Positions 1 through 7,620 of a stretch of DNA of 19,496 nucleotides are shown here, one piece after another. The notes beneath the pieces were generated by a model. That model saw only the letters and a program-made list of their open reading frames with translations. It was not told the origin of the DNA and made no database searches. Location of the stretch: NCBI GenBank assembly GCA_903932805.1, contig CAIZHO010000304.1:1-19496 (forward strand), read 5' to 3'. Position 1 is the first letter of the stretch. Every line of letters begins with the position of its first letter. This DNA is from an uncultured Roseiflexaceae bacterium. GTDB taxonomy: Bacteria > Chloroflexota > Chloroflexia > Chloroflexales > Roseiflexaceae. The position numbers and the translations under genes were made by a program.

Positions 1-141
1 GAGATGGTGATGCCGGGTGACAACATCGAGATGGCCGTGGAACTCATCGTTCCGGTCGCCATCGAAGATGGTCTGCGCTTCGCCATCCGCGAGGGCGGTC
101 GTACCGTCGGCGCCGGCGTCGTGTCCAAGATCACGGACTAA
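1..141 (+). CDS. tuf: Elongation factor Tu, C-terminal end (5' partial)
   Basis: Frame 1 is open from the first base to a TAA at 139-141 and encodes the last 46 residues of EF-Tu. The end of domain 3 is recognisable: a GDN motif, then [20 protein letters not shown] and a GAGVVSKI terminus. EF-Tu is the GTPase that delivers aminoacyl-tRNA to the ribosomal A site. Only the C-terminus is visible, so the GTPase domain and start lie outside the window. Its place directly upstream of rpsJ is the common str-S10 junction and suggests co-transcription with the S10 block. The short fragment ends cleanly, with no sign of a frameshift. Confidence 0.95.
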   Translation, partial: EMVMPGDNIEMAVELIVPVAIEDGLRFAIREGGRTVGAGVVSKITD

Positions 142-160
142 TCCACAGACAATAATGCAC

Positions 161-194
161 GCCGCATCGACGGGCCCCGGTCCGTTGATGCGGC
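161..194 (+). promoter_or_regulatory. Strong hairpin between tuf and rpsJ
   Basis: Bases 161-173 pair with 182-194 to give 13 base pairs (12 Watson-Crick and one G-T at 169/186) around an 8-nt loop. No T-run follows, so it does not look like an intrinsic terminator. It ends 8 nt before the GGAG ribosome-binding site of rpsJ. It could be an RNA processing site or a feedback target for the S10 block. The function is inferred; the stem is seen directly. Confidence 0.6.
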
Positions 195-212
195 ATGGTG
201 ATGGAGTATATG

Positions 213-527
213 ATGGCAACTGCGAAGCAAAAAGTTCGTATCCGTCTGAAGGCATTTGATCACAAGATTTTGGATCAGAGCGCCCGCCAGATTGTGGAAG
301 CAGCGGAGCGAACCGGTGCGTTGGTGGCGGGCCCAGTGCCATTGCCTACCCGTATCGAGAAGTACAGTGTGATTCGTTCTTCGTTTATCGACAAAAACTC
401 GCAAGAGCAGTTCGAGGTGCGCACGCACAAGCGGTTGATTGATGTGTTGGATCCAAGCCAACAGACAATCAATGCACTGATGAAGCTGACCTTGCCAGCT
501 GGTGTAGATATCGAGATAAAGCTCTAA
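213..527 (+). CDS. rpsJ: Ribosomal protein S10 (uS10)
   Basis: 104-residue S10 of the small-subunit head, also known as NusE, a partner in transcription antitermination. The family core is clear: [18 protein letters not shown] near residues 7-24, the GPVPLPT loop near 41-47 and a [12 protein letters not shown] segment. The open frame extends upstream to 195 with several Met or Val codons. I chose ATG 213 because it gives the canonical MATAKQK start and leaves 6 nt after GGAG at 203-206; ATG 210 would leave only 3 nt. It is the first gene after tuf, separated by 71 nt that contain a 13-bp hairpin. Confidence 0.97.
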   Translation: MATAKQKVRIRLKAFDHKILDQSARQIVEAAERTGALVAGPVPLPTRIEKYSVIRSSFIDKNSQEQFEVRTHKRLIDVLDPSQQTINALMKLTLPAGVDIEIKL

Positions 528-565
528 TTCTTGAAAGCGGCAGCCGCTACGGTGGGCATGGGCTC

Positions 566-589
566 ATCGCATTGCTGCGGAGGTGCGAT
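566..589 (+). promoter_or_regulatory. Hairpin presenting the rplC ribosome-binding site
   Basis: ATCGCA at 566-571 is perfectly complementary to TGCGAT at 584-589. The 12-nt loop contains the GGAGG Shine-Dalgarno at 579-583, and the GTG start of rplC follows at 591. A smaller stem, AGCGG/CCGCT with a 3-nt loop (536-548), lies just upstream. The arrangement could modulate rplC initiation, but a six-pair stem may also occur by chance. Confidence 0.4.
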
Positions 590-590
590 T

Positions 591-1226
591 GTGATCGAAG
601 GTTTGATGGGTCGCAAGATCGGCATGACCCAAGTATTCGACGAGACTGGCGCAGTCATACCGGTAACGGTAATCGAAGTCGGACCATGTGTAGTCACACA
701 AATCCGGGTTCGCGAACGCGACGGTTACGAGGCGGTGCAGCTTGGCTTTGGCGAAGTGAAGCCAAAGAGCCTCAACAAGCCACAGCGCGGCCATTTGGCT
801 GGTGCTGGGATGTTGAAGCGCCATCTGCGAGAGTTCTCGGCTGACAACCCGAGTGACTACAAAGTAGGCGACGTATTGACAGCTGACCTTTTCGAAGAGG
901 GTCAGATTATCGACGTTACCGGGACCTCAAAGGGCAAGGGATTCCAAGGCGTTGTGAAGCGCCATGGGTTCAGTGGTGGTCCGCGCACACACGGTCAATC
1001 CGACCGTTTGCGTGCCCCTGGTTCGATCGGTGCCGGTACGGACCCAGGACACGTGTTCAAGAACACGCGCATGGCAGGCCGAATGGGCAACGCTCGAGTG
1101 ACTGTACAGAATCTCATGGTCGTCGAAGTATTGAGCGACCGCAATCTTCTGCTGGTACGCGGATCTGTCCCTGGCCCCAAAAGCGGGTTGGTGATGGTAC
1201 GTCGTGCGGTAAAGAGCAGTAAGTAG
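591..1226 (+). CDS. rplC: Ribosomal protein L3 (uL3)
   Basis: 211-residue L3, an early-assembling large-subunit protein whose loop reaches toward the peptidyl transferase centre. Visible signatures are [10 protein letters not shown] at the N-terminus, [19 protein letters not shown] in the middle and [12 protein letters not shown] plus MAGRMGN in the central extension. GTG 591 is chosen over an upstream in-frame TTG at 531 because GGAGG at 579-583 sits 7 nt before it and the product then has normal length. In E. coli L3 the residue after GSIG is the methylated Gln150; here it is Ala, so a PrmB-type modification at this site would not be possible. Next gene: rplD, 10 nt downstream. Confidence 0.97.
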   Translation: MIEGLMGRKIGMTQVFDETGAVIPVTVIEVGPCVVTQIRVRERDGYEAVQLGFGEVKPKSLNKPQRGHLAGAGMLKRHLREFSADNPSDYKVGDVLTADLFEEGQIIDVTGTSKGKGFQGVVKRHGFSGGPRTHGQSDRLRAPGSIGAGTDPGHVFKNTRMAGRMGNARVTVQNLMVVEVLSDRNLLLVRGSVPGPKSGLVMVRRAVKSSK

Positions 1227-1236
1227 GGGTGGTGTG

Positions 1237-1887
1237 ATGGAAGCAAAACTGTTTAGCCAATCTGGGGCTGAGGTCGGCACGATACAACTCGACGACTACA
1301 TCTTTGGGATCGAGCCGAACGTCCCGGTGATGCACCAAGCGATGGTACGTCAGCATGCAAATGCGCGGCTGGGCTTGCACAACACCCGCGGTCGTGGTGA
1401 AGTTGATGGCAGCACGCGTAAGTTGTTCCGGCAAAAGGGTACCGGCCGAGCCCGTGCGGGTTCGATCCGAGCACCACACCGCAAGGGTGGTGGCGTGGCA
1501 CATGGTCCACACCCACGTTCGTATTACAAATCAATGCCACGCAAGATGCGCCGGTTGGCAGTTCGATCGGCATTGTCGGTCAAATTTGCTGATCAGCAGG
1601 TCAAATTTGTCGATGGCTTCGAGCTCGCATCCCCACGCACGAAGGACATGTTGGTCTGTCTGAGCGCTTTGAACGCCACTGGCAAGACGTTGATCGTATT
1701 GCCCGGTCGCAACGAAGTGGTCACCAAGTCAATCAACAACATCCCAGGTGTGAAGACCCTGCCGGCACATTATCTGAATGTGGTTGACCTGTTGACGTAC
1801 GACAACGTCATCATTGCGCAGCCTGCCGTCGCGGTCATGGAAAGCTACCTCAGCTCACCGGCACATGTCGATGGAGAGGACGCATAA
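1237..1887 (+). CDS. rplD: Ribosomal protein L4 (uL4)
   Basis: 216-residue L4, a large-subunit assembly protein that lines the exit tunnel. The family loop is clear: LGLHNTRGRGEVDGSTRKLF, then RQKGTGRARAGSIRAPHRKGGG and HGPHPRSY, corresponding to the basic internal extension. ATG 1237 is chosen; a GTG immediately upstream at 1234 is in frame but lies only 4 nt after the AGGGG site at 1225-1229. The last base of the TAA stop (1885-1887) is also the first base of the rplW ATG, indicating translational coupling. In E. coli L4 also represses the S10 operon. Whether that happens here cannot be judged from the protein alone. Confidence 0.97.
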   Translation: MEAKLFSQSGAEVGTIQLDDYIFGIEPNVPVMHQAMVRQHANARLGLHNTRGRGEVDGSTRKLFRQKGTGRARAGSIRAPHRKGGGVAHGPHPRSYYKSMPRKMRRLAVRSALSVKFADQQVKFVDGFELASPRTKDMLVCLSALNATGKTLIVLPGRNEVVTKSINNIPGVKTLPAHYLNVVDLLTYDNVIIAQPAVAVMESYLSSPAHVDGEDA

Positions 1888-2171
1888 TGAACGCACATCA
1901 GATCATCATCCGGCCGTTAATCACCGAGAAGAACACCAACTTGATGCAGTTGAACAAATACTGCTTCGAGGTCGACAAAGATGCCACCAAGCCAGAAATT
2001 GGCGCGGCCATCGCGACGATATTCAACGTGACGGTCACCGACGTCGCCACCATCAACGTGCGTGGCAAGATGCGTCGCCGCGGGATTCGGACTGGCTACA
2101 CCAGTCGCTGGAAGAAAGCAATTGTCACGCTGGCGGCTGGCAACACGATTGACGTGTTCGAAGGCATGTAG
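1887..2171 (+). CDS. rplW: Ribosomal protein L23 (uL23)
   Basis: 94-residue L23, which sits at the polypeptide exit and forms the docking site for trigger factor and SRP in the general family model. The N-terminal IIIRPLITEKNTNL and the central FEVDKDATKPEIGAAI are typical, followed by the basic GKMRRRGIRTGYTSRWKKA loop. It overlaps the rplD stop by one base (TAATG). Its GAGAGGA ribosome-binding site (1874-1880) lies inside the end of rplD. Length and termini are normal for bacteria. Confidence 0.97.
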   Translation: MNAHQIIIRPLITEKNTNLMQLNKYCFEVDKDATKPEIGAAIATIFNVTVTDVATINVRGKMRRRGIRTGYTSRWKKAIVTLAAGNTIDVFEGM

Positions 2172-2203
2172 AGCGCGGCCGTCTAGTCGCGATGGAGTAA
2201 GCA

Positions 2204-3028
2204 ATGGGTGTTCGAATATACAAACCGACCTCCGCGGGCCGACGCAACATGTCAGGTTCGACGTTCGAGGAAATAACGAAGCAGAAGCCTGAGAAGTCGT
2301 TGCTGTCACCGCTCCGCAAGAGCGGCGGCCGTAACAACTACGGTCGCATCACGACCCGTCATCGTGGCGGTGGTGTGCGCCGTGCATACCGCCAAATCGA
2401 TTTCAAGCGCAACAAAATCGGCATGGCAGCCGTGGTCGCAGCGATCGAGTACGATCCAAATCGCTCGTCCCGCATTGCATTGTTGAACTATGCAGACGGC
2501 GAAAAGCGCTACATCATTGCGCCTACGGGTCTGAAGGTGGGCGACAAAGTGATGAGCGGCCCCGACGCCGAAATCCGCTTGGGTTGTGCCTTGCCGTTGA
2601 AGCTTATTCCCCTTGGTAGCGAAGTGCACAACGTCGAGTTGCAGCAGGGTCGCGGTGGGGTAATGGTCCGAAGCGCAGGCACCTCGGCGCAGCTGATTGC
2701 CAAAGAAGGTGATTACGCCACGTTGCGTATGCCATCTGGCGAGACGCGCATGATCCACATCAACTGTATGGCCACCATTGGCCAGGTTGGAAATATCGAC
2801 CACCAGAACGTGCGCTTGGGTAAAGCCGGTCGCAAACGCTGGTTGGGTCGTCGCCCCGAAGTGCGTGGTTCTGCAATGAACCCGCGCGACCATCCTCATG
2901 GTGGTGGTGAGGGCCGTGCACCCCGCGGTATGCCGCCCAAGACCAAGTGGGGCAAGCCCGCACGTGGTGTCAAGACGCGGCACAACCCACGCACGGATCG
3001 ATTCATTGTGCGCCGTCGTACGAAGTAG
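2204..3028 (+). CDS. rplB: Ribosomal protein L2 (uL2)
   Basis: 274-residue L2, needed for subunit association and for peptidyl-transferase centre structure. The sequence begins [17 protein letters not shown]. It carries [17 protein letters not shown] near 41-57 and the conserved [13 protein letters not shown] segment near 226-238, with the key His in DHPHGG. It ends in a basic FIVRRRTK tail. ATG 2204 follows GGAG at 2194-2197. The 67-nt gap to rpsS holds an 8-bp inverted repeat. All expected regions are present. Confidence 0.98.
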   Translation: MGVRIYKPTSAGRRNMSGSTFEEITKQKPEKSLLSPLRKSGGRNNYGRITTRHRGGGVRRAYRQIDFKRNKIGMAAVVAAIEYDPNRSSRIALLNYADGEKRYIIAPTGLKVGDKVMSGPDAEIRLGCALPLKLIPLGSEVHNVELQQGRGGVMVRSAGTSAQLIAKEGDYATLRMPSGETRMIHINCMATIGQVGNIDHQNVRLGKAGRKRWLGRRPEVRGSAMNPRDHPHGGGEGRAPRGMPPKTKWGKPARGVKTRHNPRTDRFIVRRRTK

Positions 3029-3037
3029 TAGCGAACG

Positions 3038-3069
3038 GGCGCCTAGAGGAGCACAGGCCCGTAGGCGCC
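3038..3069 (+). promoter_or_regulatory. Hairpin between rplB and rpsS
   Basis: GGCGCCTA at 3038-3045 is exactly complementary to TAGGCGCC at 3062-3069, with a 16-nt loop. Flanking ACG and CGT could extend the stem past one bulged G. The sequence after it (GTTAGCAAATT) is not a T-run, so termination is unlikely. It is probably an mRNA structure in the long rplB-rpsS gap; the role is unknown. Confidence 0.5.
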
Positions 3070-3095
3070 GTTAGCAAATTACGAAAGGACCGAGA

Positions 3096-3383
3096 ATGTC
3101 ACGGTCATCGAAGAAGGGTCCATTTGTCGACTTACGACTATTGGGCCGTGTCGAAGACTTGAACAAGACGAACGAGAAGAAAGTGCTGCGTACGTGGTCA
3201 CGCTCCTCGACGATCTTTCCACAAATGGTGGGTCACACCATTGCTGTTCATGATGGTCGCCGCCACGTTCCGGTCTATGTGACCGAAAACATGGTTGGTC
3301 ATAAGTTGGGTGAATTCGCGCCAACCAGAACCTTCCGTTCCCATGGTGGTAAGAAGGCTGACAAACGCGGCAAGATGAAGTAG
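3096..3383 (+). CDS. rpsS: Ribosomal protein S19 (uS19)
   Basis: 95-residue S19, located in the head of the small subunit where it contacts S13 and the B1 intersubunit bridge. Typical pieces are [12 protein letters not shown] at the start, then [24 protein letters not shown] split across residues 47-70, and the [21 protein letters not shown]-terminal half. ATG 3096 is preceded by GAAAGGA (3083-3089). It lies between rplB and rplV as in nearly all bacterial S10 blocks. Confidence 0.97.
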   Translation: MSRSSKKGPFVDLRLLGRVEDLNKTNEKKVLRTWSRSSTIFPQMVGHTIAVHDGRRHVPVYVTENMVGHKLGEFAPTRTFRSHGGKKADKRGKMK

Positions 3384-3438
3384 TTTGCGGGGCGTGAGGG
3401 GCGACTCTCATGAACCACGCATCGCGGAGTGATGAACG

Positions 3439-3780
3439 ATGCAAGCGAAAGCTGTAACTAAGTATGTTCGTATCGCGCCGTTGAAAGTACGCATGATCAT
3501 GGATGTCATCCGTGGCAAGAAGGTAGAACGGGCGTTGTCCGAACTGCAATACATGCCCCAGAAGGCTGCCCGTGAAGTGGCTCGCACGATTCAGTCTGCA
3601 GCTGCGAATGCCGAAAACAACTTCGATATGGATCGTCAGGCGCTAGTGGTTCACACCATCTACGCAGACGAAGGCCCGGCCTTCAAGCGGTTCATGCCGC
3701 GGGCACGTGGTCGAGCGGACCGAATTCGTAAGCGCACCACCCACATTACCGTGGTTGTTGACGATGGCGCCAAGAGCTAG
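3439..3780 (+). CDS. rplV: Ribosomal protein L22 (uL22)
   Basis: 113-residue L22, whose extended beta-hairpin lines the nascent-peptide tunnel. It opens [20 protein letters not shown], continues with the [13 protein letters not shown] helix and carries the hairpin around [19 protein letters not shown] (residues about 77-95), where macrolide-resistance changes are known in other species. GGAG at 3426-3429 lies 9 nt before ATG 3439. A second ATG at 3432 is out of frame. A GCGTG/CACGC pairing in the 55-nt upstream gap is too weak to call separately. Confidence 0.97.
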   Translation: MQAKAVTKYVRIAPLKVRMIMDVIRGKKVERALSELQYMPQKAAREVARTIQSAAANAENNFDMDRQALVVHTIYADEGPAFKRFMPRARGRADRIRKRTTHITVVVDDGAKS

Positions 3781-3796
3781 CCGACTGTGAGGACGT

Positions 3797-4654
3797 ATGG
3801 GACGTAAGGTACATCCACTGGGGTTTCGCCTCGGTTACATCAAAGACTGGCAGTCGCGCTGGTTCTCAGAACGCAATTACACTGACCAGTTGCACGAAGA
3901 CCTCAAGCTCCGCCGTTTGGTCATGAAGCGCTTCGAAGGCGCTGGTGTGGCCCGCGTCGAAATCGAGCGCTCGGCAAACCGCATCGAAATCACGGTACAC
4001 ACCGCTAAGGTAGGTGTCGTGGTCGGTAAGGGCGGCGAGAAGGTCGACGAGTTCCGCAAGATTCTTGAGCGCAGCTTCGGCAAGAAACTCAAGATCAACG
4101 TTGTCGAGATTCACCAGCCAGAGCTCGAGTCACAGTTGGTGGCCGAGGGCATCGCAGAACAAATCAACAAGCGCGTCTCTTACAAGCGTGCAATGAAGCA
4201 GGCGGTCCAGCGCGCAATGCGATTGGGTGCAGTCGGCGTCAAGGTGAAGTGTTCTGGACGTCTAGGCGGTGCCGAAATTGCCCGTGTCGCCAACGAGCGC
4301 GAGGGCCGAGTTCCATTGCATACATTGCGTGCAGACATCGACTACGCTCAGGTGCATGCGCACACGACGTTCGGTCGTATCGGCGTCAAGGTATGGATCT
4401 ACAAGGGCGATGTCTTCTTCGATGCGGCAGGCAATGCCCAGCCGACCACCCCGAGTGCCAACGTGCGCAATCAGGATGGCAACGAAGATGACCGTCGTGG
4501 TGGACGTGGCGGTCGCGGTGCACGCGGCGGTCAAGGTGGACAAGGTCAAGGCGGTCGTGGTGGCCAGGGTGGTCAAGCTGGCCGTGGTGGCCAAGGTGGT
4601 CAAGGTGGCCAGAGCGGTCAGGGTGGGCGCGGTTCCCGCATGCCCCGTGGCTAG
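3797..4654 (+). CDS. rpsC: Ribosomal protein S3 (uS3) with a Gly/Gln/Arg-rich C-terminal extension
   Basis: 285-residue S3, part of the mRNA entry channel of the 30S subunit. The conserved core runs from [13 protein letters not shown] to about residue 208. It has a KH-type RNA-binding loop GKGG near 77-80 and the C-terminal domain ending [10 protein letters not shown]. Bacterial S3 is usually about 205-240 residues. Here residues 212-232 form a polar linker and 233-285 form a low-complexity tail of GGQ and GGR units ending SRMPRG. GAGGA (3789-3793) precedes ATG 3797 with a short spacing, but the canonical N-terminus supports this start. The tail is in frame and ends with a normal stop 25 nt before rplP. 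Confidence 0.97.
   Translation: MGRKVHPLGFRLGYIKDWQSRWFSERNYTDQLHEDLKLRRLVMKRFEGAGVARVEIERSANRIEITVHTAKVGVVVGKGGEKVDEFRKILERSFGKKLKINVVEIHQPELESQLVAEGIAEQINKRVSYKRAMKQAVQRAMRLGAVGVKVKCSGRLGGAEIARVANEREGRVPLHTLRADIDYAQVHAHTTFGRIGVKVWIYKGDVFFDAAGNAQPTTPSANVRNQDGNEDDRRGGRGGRGARGGQGGQGQGGRGGQGGQAGRGGQGGQGGQSGQGGRGSRMPRG
4499..4633 (+). repeat. Degenerate 9-nt tandem repeat coding the S3 tail
   Basis: This stretch is built from GGT/GGC codons alternating with CAA/CAG or CGT/CGC, giving repeated GGQ and GGR tripeptides (S3 residues 235-279). Synonymous positions vary between units, so the array is not a recent perfect duplication. It could still change length by slippage. The antisense frames here are artefactual low-complexity readings. 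Confidence 0.8.
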
Positions 4655-4679
4655 CCGAGGATTGTAAGGAGCACGACCT

Positions 4680-5102
4680 ATGTTGATGCCAAAGCGCGTC
4701 AAGTACCGCAAGATGCATCGCGGCAATAATCGTGGCATGTCTCAGCGTGGCAACACGGTCGCCTTCGGCGATTTCGGGTTGTTGGCTGCAGAGCCAGCCT
4801 GGATTACGAGCCGCCAGATCGAAGCGGCTCGCCGTGCCATTTCTCACCATGTCAAACGTGGTGGTAAGGTATGGATCCGCATTTTCCCCGATAAGCCAAT
4901 CACGGCAAAGTCAGCCGAAACCCGCATGGGTAGCGGTAAGGGCGCTGTGGATCACTATGTCGCGGTCGTCAAGCCGGGTCGAATCATGTTCGAAATCGGC
5001 GGCGTACGCGCAGAAGTCGCGATGGAAGCCTTGCATTTGGCGGCTGCGAAGTTGCCAATCCACTGCAAGATTATCTCGCGCGAAGAGGAGGCTGGCGAAT
5101 GA
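4680..5102 (+). CDS. rplP: Ribosomal protein L16 (uL16)
   Basis: 140-residue L16, a late-assembling 50S protein near the A-site tRNA elbow. It starts [15 protein letters not shown] and contains [11 protein letters not shown], then [13 protein letters not shown] and [16 protein letters not shown] near residues 82-97, all typical. AAGGAG (4666-4671) lies 8 nt before ATG 4680. An in-frame ATG at 4686 would remove the conserved first two residues. The TGA stop overlaps the rpmC ATG by 4 nt (ATGA at 5099-5102), implying translational coupling. Confidence 0.97.
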   Translation: MLMPKRVKYRKMHRGNNRGMSQRGNTVAFGDFGLLAAEPAWITSRQIEAARRAISHHVKRGGKVWIRIFPDKPITAKSAETRMGSGKGAVDHYVAVVKPGRIMFEIGGVRAEVAMEALHLAAAKLPIHCKIISREEEAGE

Positions 5103-5293
5103 AAGCAACGCAACTCCGTGATCAAGACACCAGCAAGCTGAACGCAGACATCGAAGAGTACTACAAGGAACTGTTCAATCTGCGCTTCCAGGCAGTAACC
5201 GGCAAGCTGACGGCAACTGGGCGCCAAAAAATTGTGCGCCGCGAAATTGCACGGATCAAGACGATCTTGCGTGAGCGCGAACTGGGCGCGTAA
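5099..5293 (+). CDS. rpmC: Ribosomal protein L29 (uL29)
   Basis: 64-residue L29, a small helical-hairpin protein next to L23 at the tunnel exit. MKATQLRD at the start, [14 protein letters not shown] in the middle and [14 protein letters not shown] at the end are the family pattern. A purine-rich GAGGAGG-like site lies within the end of rplP, and the ATG overlaps the rplP stop. Length is normal. Confidence 0.96.
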   Translation: MKATQLRDQDTSKLNADIEEYYKELFNLRFQAVTGKLTATGRQKIVRREIARIKTILRERELGA

Positions 5294-5314
5294 AGCCCTT
5301 GGGAGAAAGAGACG

Positions 5315-5575
5315 ATGGCCGAAGGACGACGACAGTACAAGGTCGGGCGTGTCGTGAGTAACAAGATGAACAAAACCGTCGTTGTGGCGGTTGATTATCT
5401 GCGCCCACATCCGCTCTACCGCAAGATTATCCGCACGACCAACAAGTTCCATGCGCACGACGAGCAGAACACCTGCAAAATCGGCGATGTGGTTCGGATC
5501 GGCGAGACTCGACCACTCAGCAAGACCAAGAGCTGGGAAGTCATCGAGATTGTGACGAAGGGCCAGGAGGACTAA
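5315..5575 (+). CDS. rpsQ: Ribosomal protein S17 (uS17)
   Basis: 86-residue S17, an OB-fold primary 16S rRNA binder. It has [17 protein letters not shown] near residues 11-27, [19 protein letters not shown] near 32-50, and the [18 protein letters not shown] strand that identifies the family. GGGAGA upstream serves ATG 5315. Its own 3' end contains the AGGAGG (5565-5570) that serves rplN, only 3 nt downstream of the stop. Confidence 0.97.
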   Translation: MAEGRRQYKVGRVVSNKMNKTVVVAVDYLRPHPLYRKIIRTTNKFHAHDEQNTCKIGDVVRIGETRPLSKTKSWEVIEIVTKGQED

Positions 5576-5578
5576 GAG

Positions 5579-5947
5579 ATGATTCAACAACAGTCTCGCC
5601 TCAAGGTTGCCGACAACACCGGTGCCAAAGAAATCATGTGTATCCGCGTAATGGGCGGCTCTCGCGTGCGCTATGGCTTCGTCGGCGATATCATCGTCGC
5701 TTCGGTGAAGGATGCCACCCCCGGTGGTACCGTCAAGAAGGGCGAAGTGGTGCGCGCAGTCGTGGTCCGTACCCACAAGGAATACGGCCGCAAAGACGGA
5801 TCACACATCCGATTTGACGACAACGCAGCAGTAATCATCAACAAAGAAGACAACCCGCGCGGCACCCGTATCTTCGGGCCAGTTGCACGTGAGTTGCGTG
5901 AGCGCGGCTTCATGCGTATCGTATCGCTCGCGCCGGAGGTGCTGTAA
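5579..5947 (+). CDS. rplN: Ribosomal protein L14 (uL14)
   Basis: 122-residue L14, which contacts L19 and the small subunit at intersubunit bridges. The whole sequence is conserved: [19 protein letters not shown] at the start, [17 protein letters not shown] near 50-65, DDNAAVIIN, and [17 protein letters not shown] before the SLAPEVL end. Its TAA (5945-5947) shares one base with the rplX ATG. There is a strong AGGAGG with 8-nt spacing. No anomalies were seen. Confidence 0.98.
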   Translation: MIQQQSRLKVADNTGAKEIMCIRVMGGSRVRYGFVGDIIVASVKDATPGGTVKKGEVVRAVVVRTHKEYGRKDGSHIRFDDNAAVIINKEDNPRGTRIFGPVARELRERGFMRIVSLAPEVL

Positions 5948-6279
5948 TGCACGTCAAAAAAGGTGACGAAGTTCTCGTGATTGCCGGTAAAGAGAAGGGC
6001 AAGAAGGGTAAAATCACCCTTTCGATCCCCGCGAAGGACCGCGTAGTCATCGAAGGTCTGAACAAAATCAAGCGACATGTACGCCCACGCGCCATTGGCC
6101 AAATGGGTGGTATCATAGAGCAAGAGGCTCCCGTCCACGTGTCAAACGTGATGTTGATTTGCCCCAAGTGCGGCCGTGCGTCACGCACCGGCAATCGCAT
6201 GCTCGAGGCAACTGACGCCAAGGGTCGTGCCAAAAAGGTACGGTTCTGCAAATCGTGTGACGCCGCAATCGATGAGTAG
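5947..6279 (+). CDS. rplX: Ribosomal protein L24 (uL24), zinc-ribbon form
   Basis: 110-residue L24, an assembly-initiator protein of the 50S subunit. An N-terminal KOW motif ([20 protein letters not shown], residues 4-23) is followed by [11 protein letters not shown]. The C-terminal part carries C72-x2-C75 and C101-x2-C104, which should form a zinc ribbon as in many non-proteobacterial L24 proteins. CGGAGG at 5933-5938 lies in the end of rplN, and the start overlaps its stop by one base. It is followed by a 75-nt gap with two hairpins. Confidence 0.97.
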   Translation: MHVKKGDEVLVIAGKEKGKKGKITLSIPAKDRVVIEGLNKIKRHVRPRAIGQMGGIIEQEAPVHVSNVMLICPKCGRASRTGNRMLEATDAKGRAKKVRFCKSCDAAIDE

Positions 6280-6283
6280 TAGC

Positions 6284-6343
6284 GCGGCACTGTGCCGCAT
6301 GTTCAAGGCCGGAACGTCATTCGGGAGACGTTCCAAGCCCTTG
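6284..6343 (+). promoter_or_regulatory. Two consecutive hairpins between rplX and rplE
   Basis: The first stem is GCGGCA/TGCCGC (6284-6289 with 6293-6298, 3-nt loop). The second is GGAACGTC/GACGTTCC (6311-6318 with 6327-6334, 8-nt loop), extended by CAAGG/CCTTG (6304-6308 with 6339-6343) across an asymmetric internal loop. The rplE ribosome-binding site starts within a few bases of the second stem. In E. coli the S8 repressor acts on spc mRNA near the start of rplE, so this is a positional candidate for such a site. No S8 core motif was verified. Confidence 0.5.
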
Positions 6344-6354
6344 AGGAGTAACGA

Positions 6355-6897
6355 ATGACACCGCGTCTGAAGGAAAAGTACCTGACTGAAGTCGTGCCTG
6401 CCTTGATGCAGGAATTCAATTACGGTTCAGTCATGCAAGTACCGCGCATGAACAAGGTGGTAGTGAACATCGGCCTCGGTGAGGCACTCAACAACTCGAA
6501 GGCTATCGACGCCGCTATCGAGCAGTTGACCATGATCACCGGTCAAAAGCCTGTTACCACCAAGGCCAAGAAGTCGATCGCCAACTTCAAACTCCGTGAA
6601 GGTCAGGCAATCGGCGTGATGGTGACGTTGCGCGCCACCCGAATGTACGACTTTATGGATCGGTTGATGAACCTCGCGTTGCCACGCTTGCGTGACTTCC
6701 GCGGTATTAATCGCCGTTCGTTCGACGGCCGAGGCAACTTCAGTTTGGGGTTGCGTGAGCAAATCGTCTTCCCGGAAATCGAAATCGACAAAATCGATAA
6801 GATCCGCGGTATGGAGATTTCGATCAACACCTCGGCACTCGATGATGCTGCTGGCTATGCGCTGTTGAAGCGTTTGGGTATGCCATTTCGTGACTGA
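6355..6897 (+). CDS. rplE: Ribosomal protein L5 (uL5)
   Basis: 180-residue L5, which binds 5S rRNA and contacts P-site tRNA. Typical features are MTPRLKEKY at the start, [16 protein letters not shown] near 29-44, [21 protein letters not shown] near 63-83, the [10 protein letters not shown] loop and [24 protein letters not shown] (6343-6348) serves ATG 6355. Start and length agree with the family. The 75-nt upstream gap contains two hairpins. Confidence 0.97.
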   Translation: MTPRLKEKYLTEVVPALMQEFNYGSVMQVPRMNKVVVNIGLGEALNNSKAIDAAIEQLTMITGQKPVTTKAKKSIANFKLREGQAIGVMVTLRATRMYDFMDRLMNLALPRLRDFRGINRRSFDGRGNFSLGLREQIVFPEIEIDKIDKIRGMEISINTSALDDAAGYALLKRLGMPFRD

Positions 6898-6953
6898 TTC
6901 GAGCCAGGAGTCATTCGACTCACCAGTTCGGATGGAAGAAAGGAAACAAAGCT

Positions 6954-7139
6954 TTGGCTAAGCGGTCGATGATTGTGAAGGCCTCGCGCACGCCGAAACA
7001 CAGCGTGCAGGCGTACAACCGATGCAAGGTGTGTGGACGTGCCCGTTCTTACATGCGTAAGTTTGGCATGTGCCGTATCTGCTTCCGTGAGAATGCGCTC
7101 AAGGGGCTTATCCCCGGCGTAACCAAGTCGAGCTGGTAA
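6954..7139 (+). CDS. rpsN: Ribosomal protein S14, zinc-binding type (uS14)
   Basis: 61-residue short S14 of the 30S head. The four zinc ligands are C24, C27, C40 and C43 (CKVC and CRIC), with [20 protein letters not shown] as the signature. Residues [10 protein letters not shown] require a TTG start at 6954, supported by AAAGGA about 9 nt upstream; no ATG or GTG fits. A downstream in-frame ATG at residue 6 would lose the conserved MAK start. A small GAGTC/GACTC hairpin with a 4-nt loop (6908-6921) lies in the preceding 56-nt gap. Confidence 0.96.
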   Translation: MAKRSMIVKASRTPKHSVQAYNRCKVCGRARSYMRKFGMCRICFRENALKGLIPGVTKSSW

Positions 7140-7150
7140 GGGACCATGCC

Positions 7151-7169
7151 CGGGCGATGGCTTCGCCTG
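7151..7169 (+). promoter_or_regulatory. Small hairpin between rpsN and rpsH
   Basis: CGGGCGA at 7151-7157 pairs with TCGCCTG at 7163-7169 (one G-T pair) around a 5-nt loop. It lies 12 nt after the rpsN stop, with no T-run after it. Probably a minor mRNA structure; function unknown. Confidence 0.3.
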
Positions 7170-7203
7170 AAGAAGCAATTTGGTGACCTAGGAGGAACGT
7201 CCA

Positions 7204-7602
7204 GTGAGTGTGAATGATCCGATTGCCGATATGTTGACCCGCATCCGTAACGCAGGCATGGCTCGCCAGGCAAGCGTTTCGATGCCCACGTCAAAAATGA
7301 AGCTGGCGATCGCGCAAATCTTGAAGCGTGAAGGCTTCATCGCCGACATTCAAGTGCGTGATGAGAAGCCCTGTCCGGTGTTGACGTTGTCGCTCAAGTA
7401 CAACGCTGATAAACAACCGGTTATCACAGGGTTGAAGCGTGTCAGTAAACCAGGGCTGCGCACCTATGCTGGCGTAGCCGAAATCCCGCAAGTACGCGGC
7501 GGTCTGGGCATCAGCATTTTGTCTACACCAAACGGCGTGATGGCTGGATACGAAGCATGGCAGAAGCGCATCGGCGGCGAAGTGCTTTGCTATGTCTGGT
7601 AA
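7204..7602 (+). CDS. rpsH: Ribosomal protein S8 (uS8)
   Basis: 132-residue S8, a primary binder of the 16S central domain and, in E. coli, the repressor of the spc operon. It starts [20 protein letters not shown] and has the KREGFI turn and the C-terminal [15 protein letters not shown] with GGEVLCYVW at the end. The start is GTG 7204, 7 nt after a strong GGAGGA (7191-7196). The position between rpsN and rplF is canonical. Confidence 0.97.
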   Translation: MSVNDPIADMLTRIRNAGMARQASVSMPTSKMKLAIAQILKREGFIADIQVRDEKPCPVLTLSLKYNADKQPVITGLKRVSKPGLRTYAGVAEIPQVRGGLGISILSTPNGVMAGYEAWQKRIGGEVLCYVW

Positions 7603-7620
7603 CCGAGGGGAGAAGAACTA

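Noticed and set aside
531..590. N-terminal extension of L3 from TTG 531
   Set aside because: No ribosome-binding site before the TTG; GGAGG 7 nt before GTG 591 and the family length support the shorter form.
2306..2983. 225-residue minus-strand open frame within rplB
   Set aside because: Antisense shadow of the conserved L2 gene; long only because of codon bias.
4499..4633. Possible CRISPR or minisatellite array
   Set aside because: The repeats are in frame within rpsC with no unique spacers; they encode the S3 tail.
4262..4738. Thr/Leu-rich minus-strand frame opposite the S3 tail
   Set aside because: Its repeats are just the reverse reading of the GGQ/GGR codons.
4955..5776. 273-residue minus-strand open frame across rplP, rpmC, rpsQ and rplN
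   Set aside because: It is a shadow of four strongly conserved ribosomal genes on the other strand, with no domain and no independent context.
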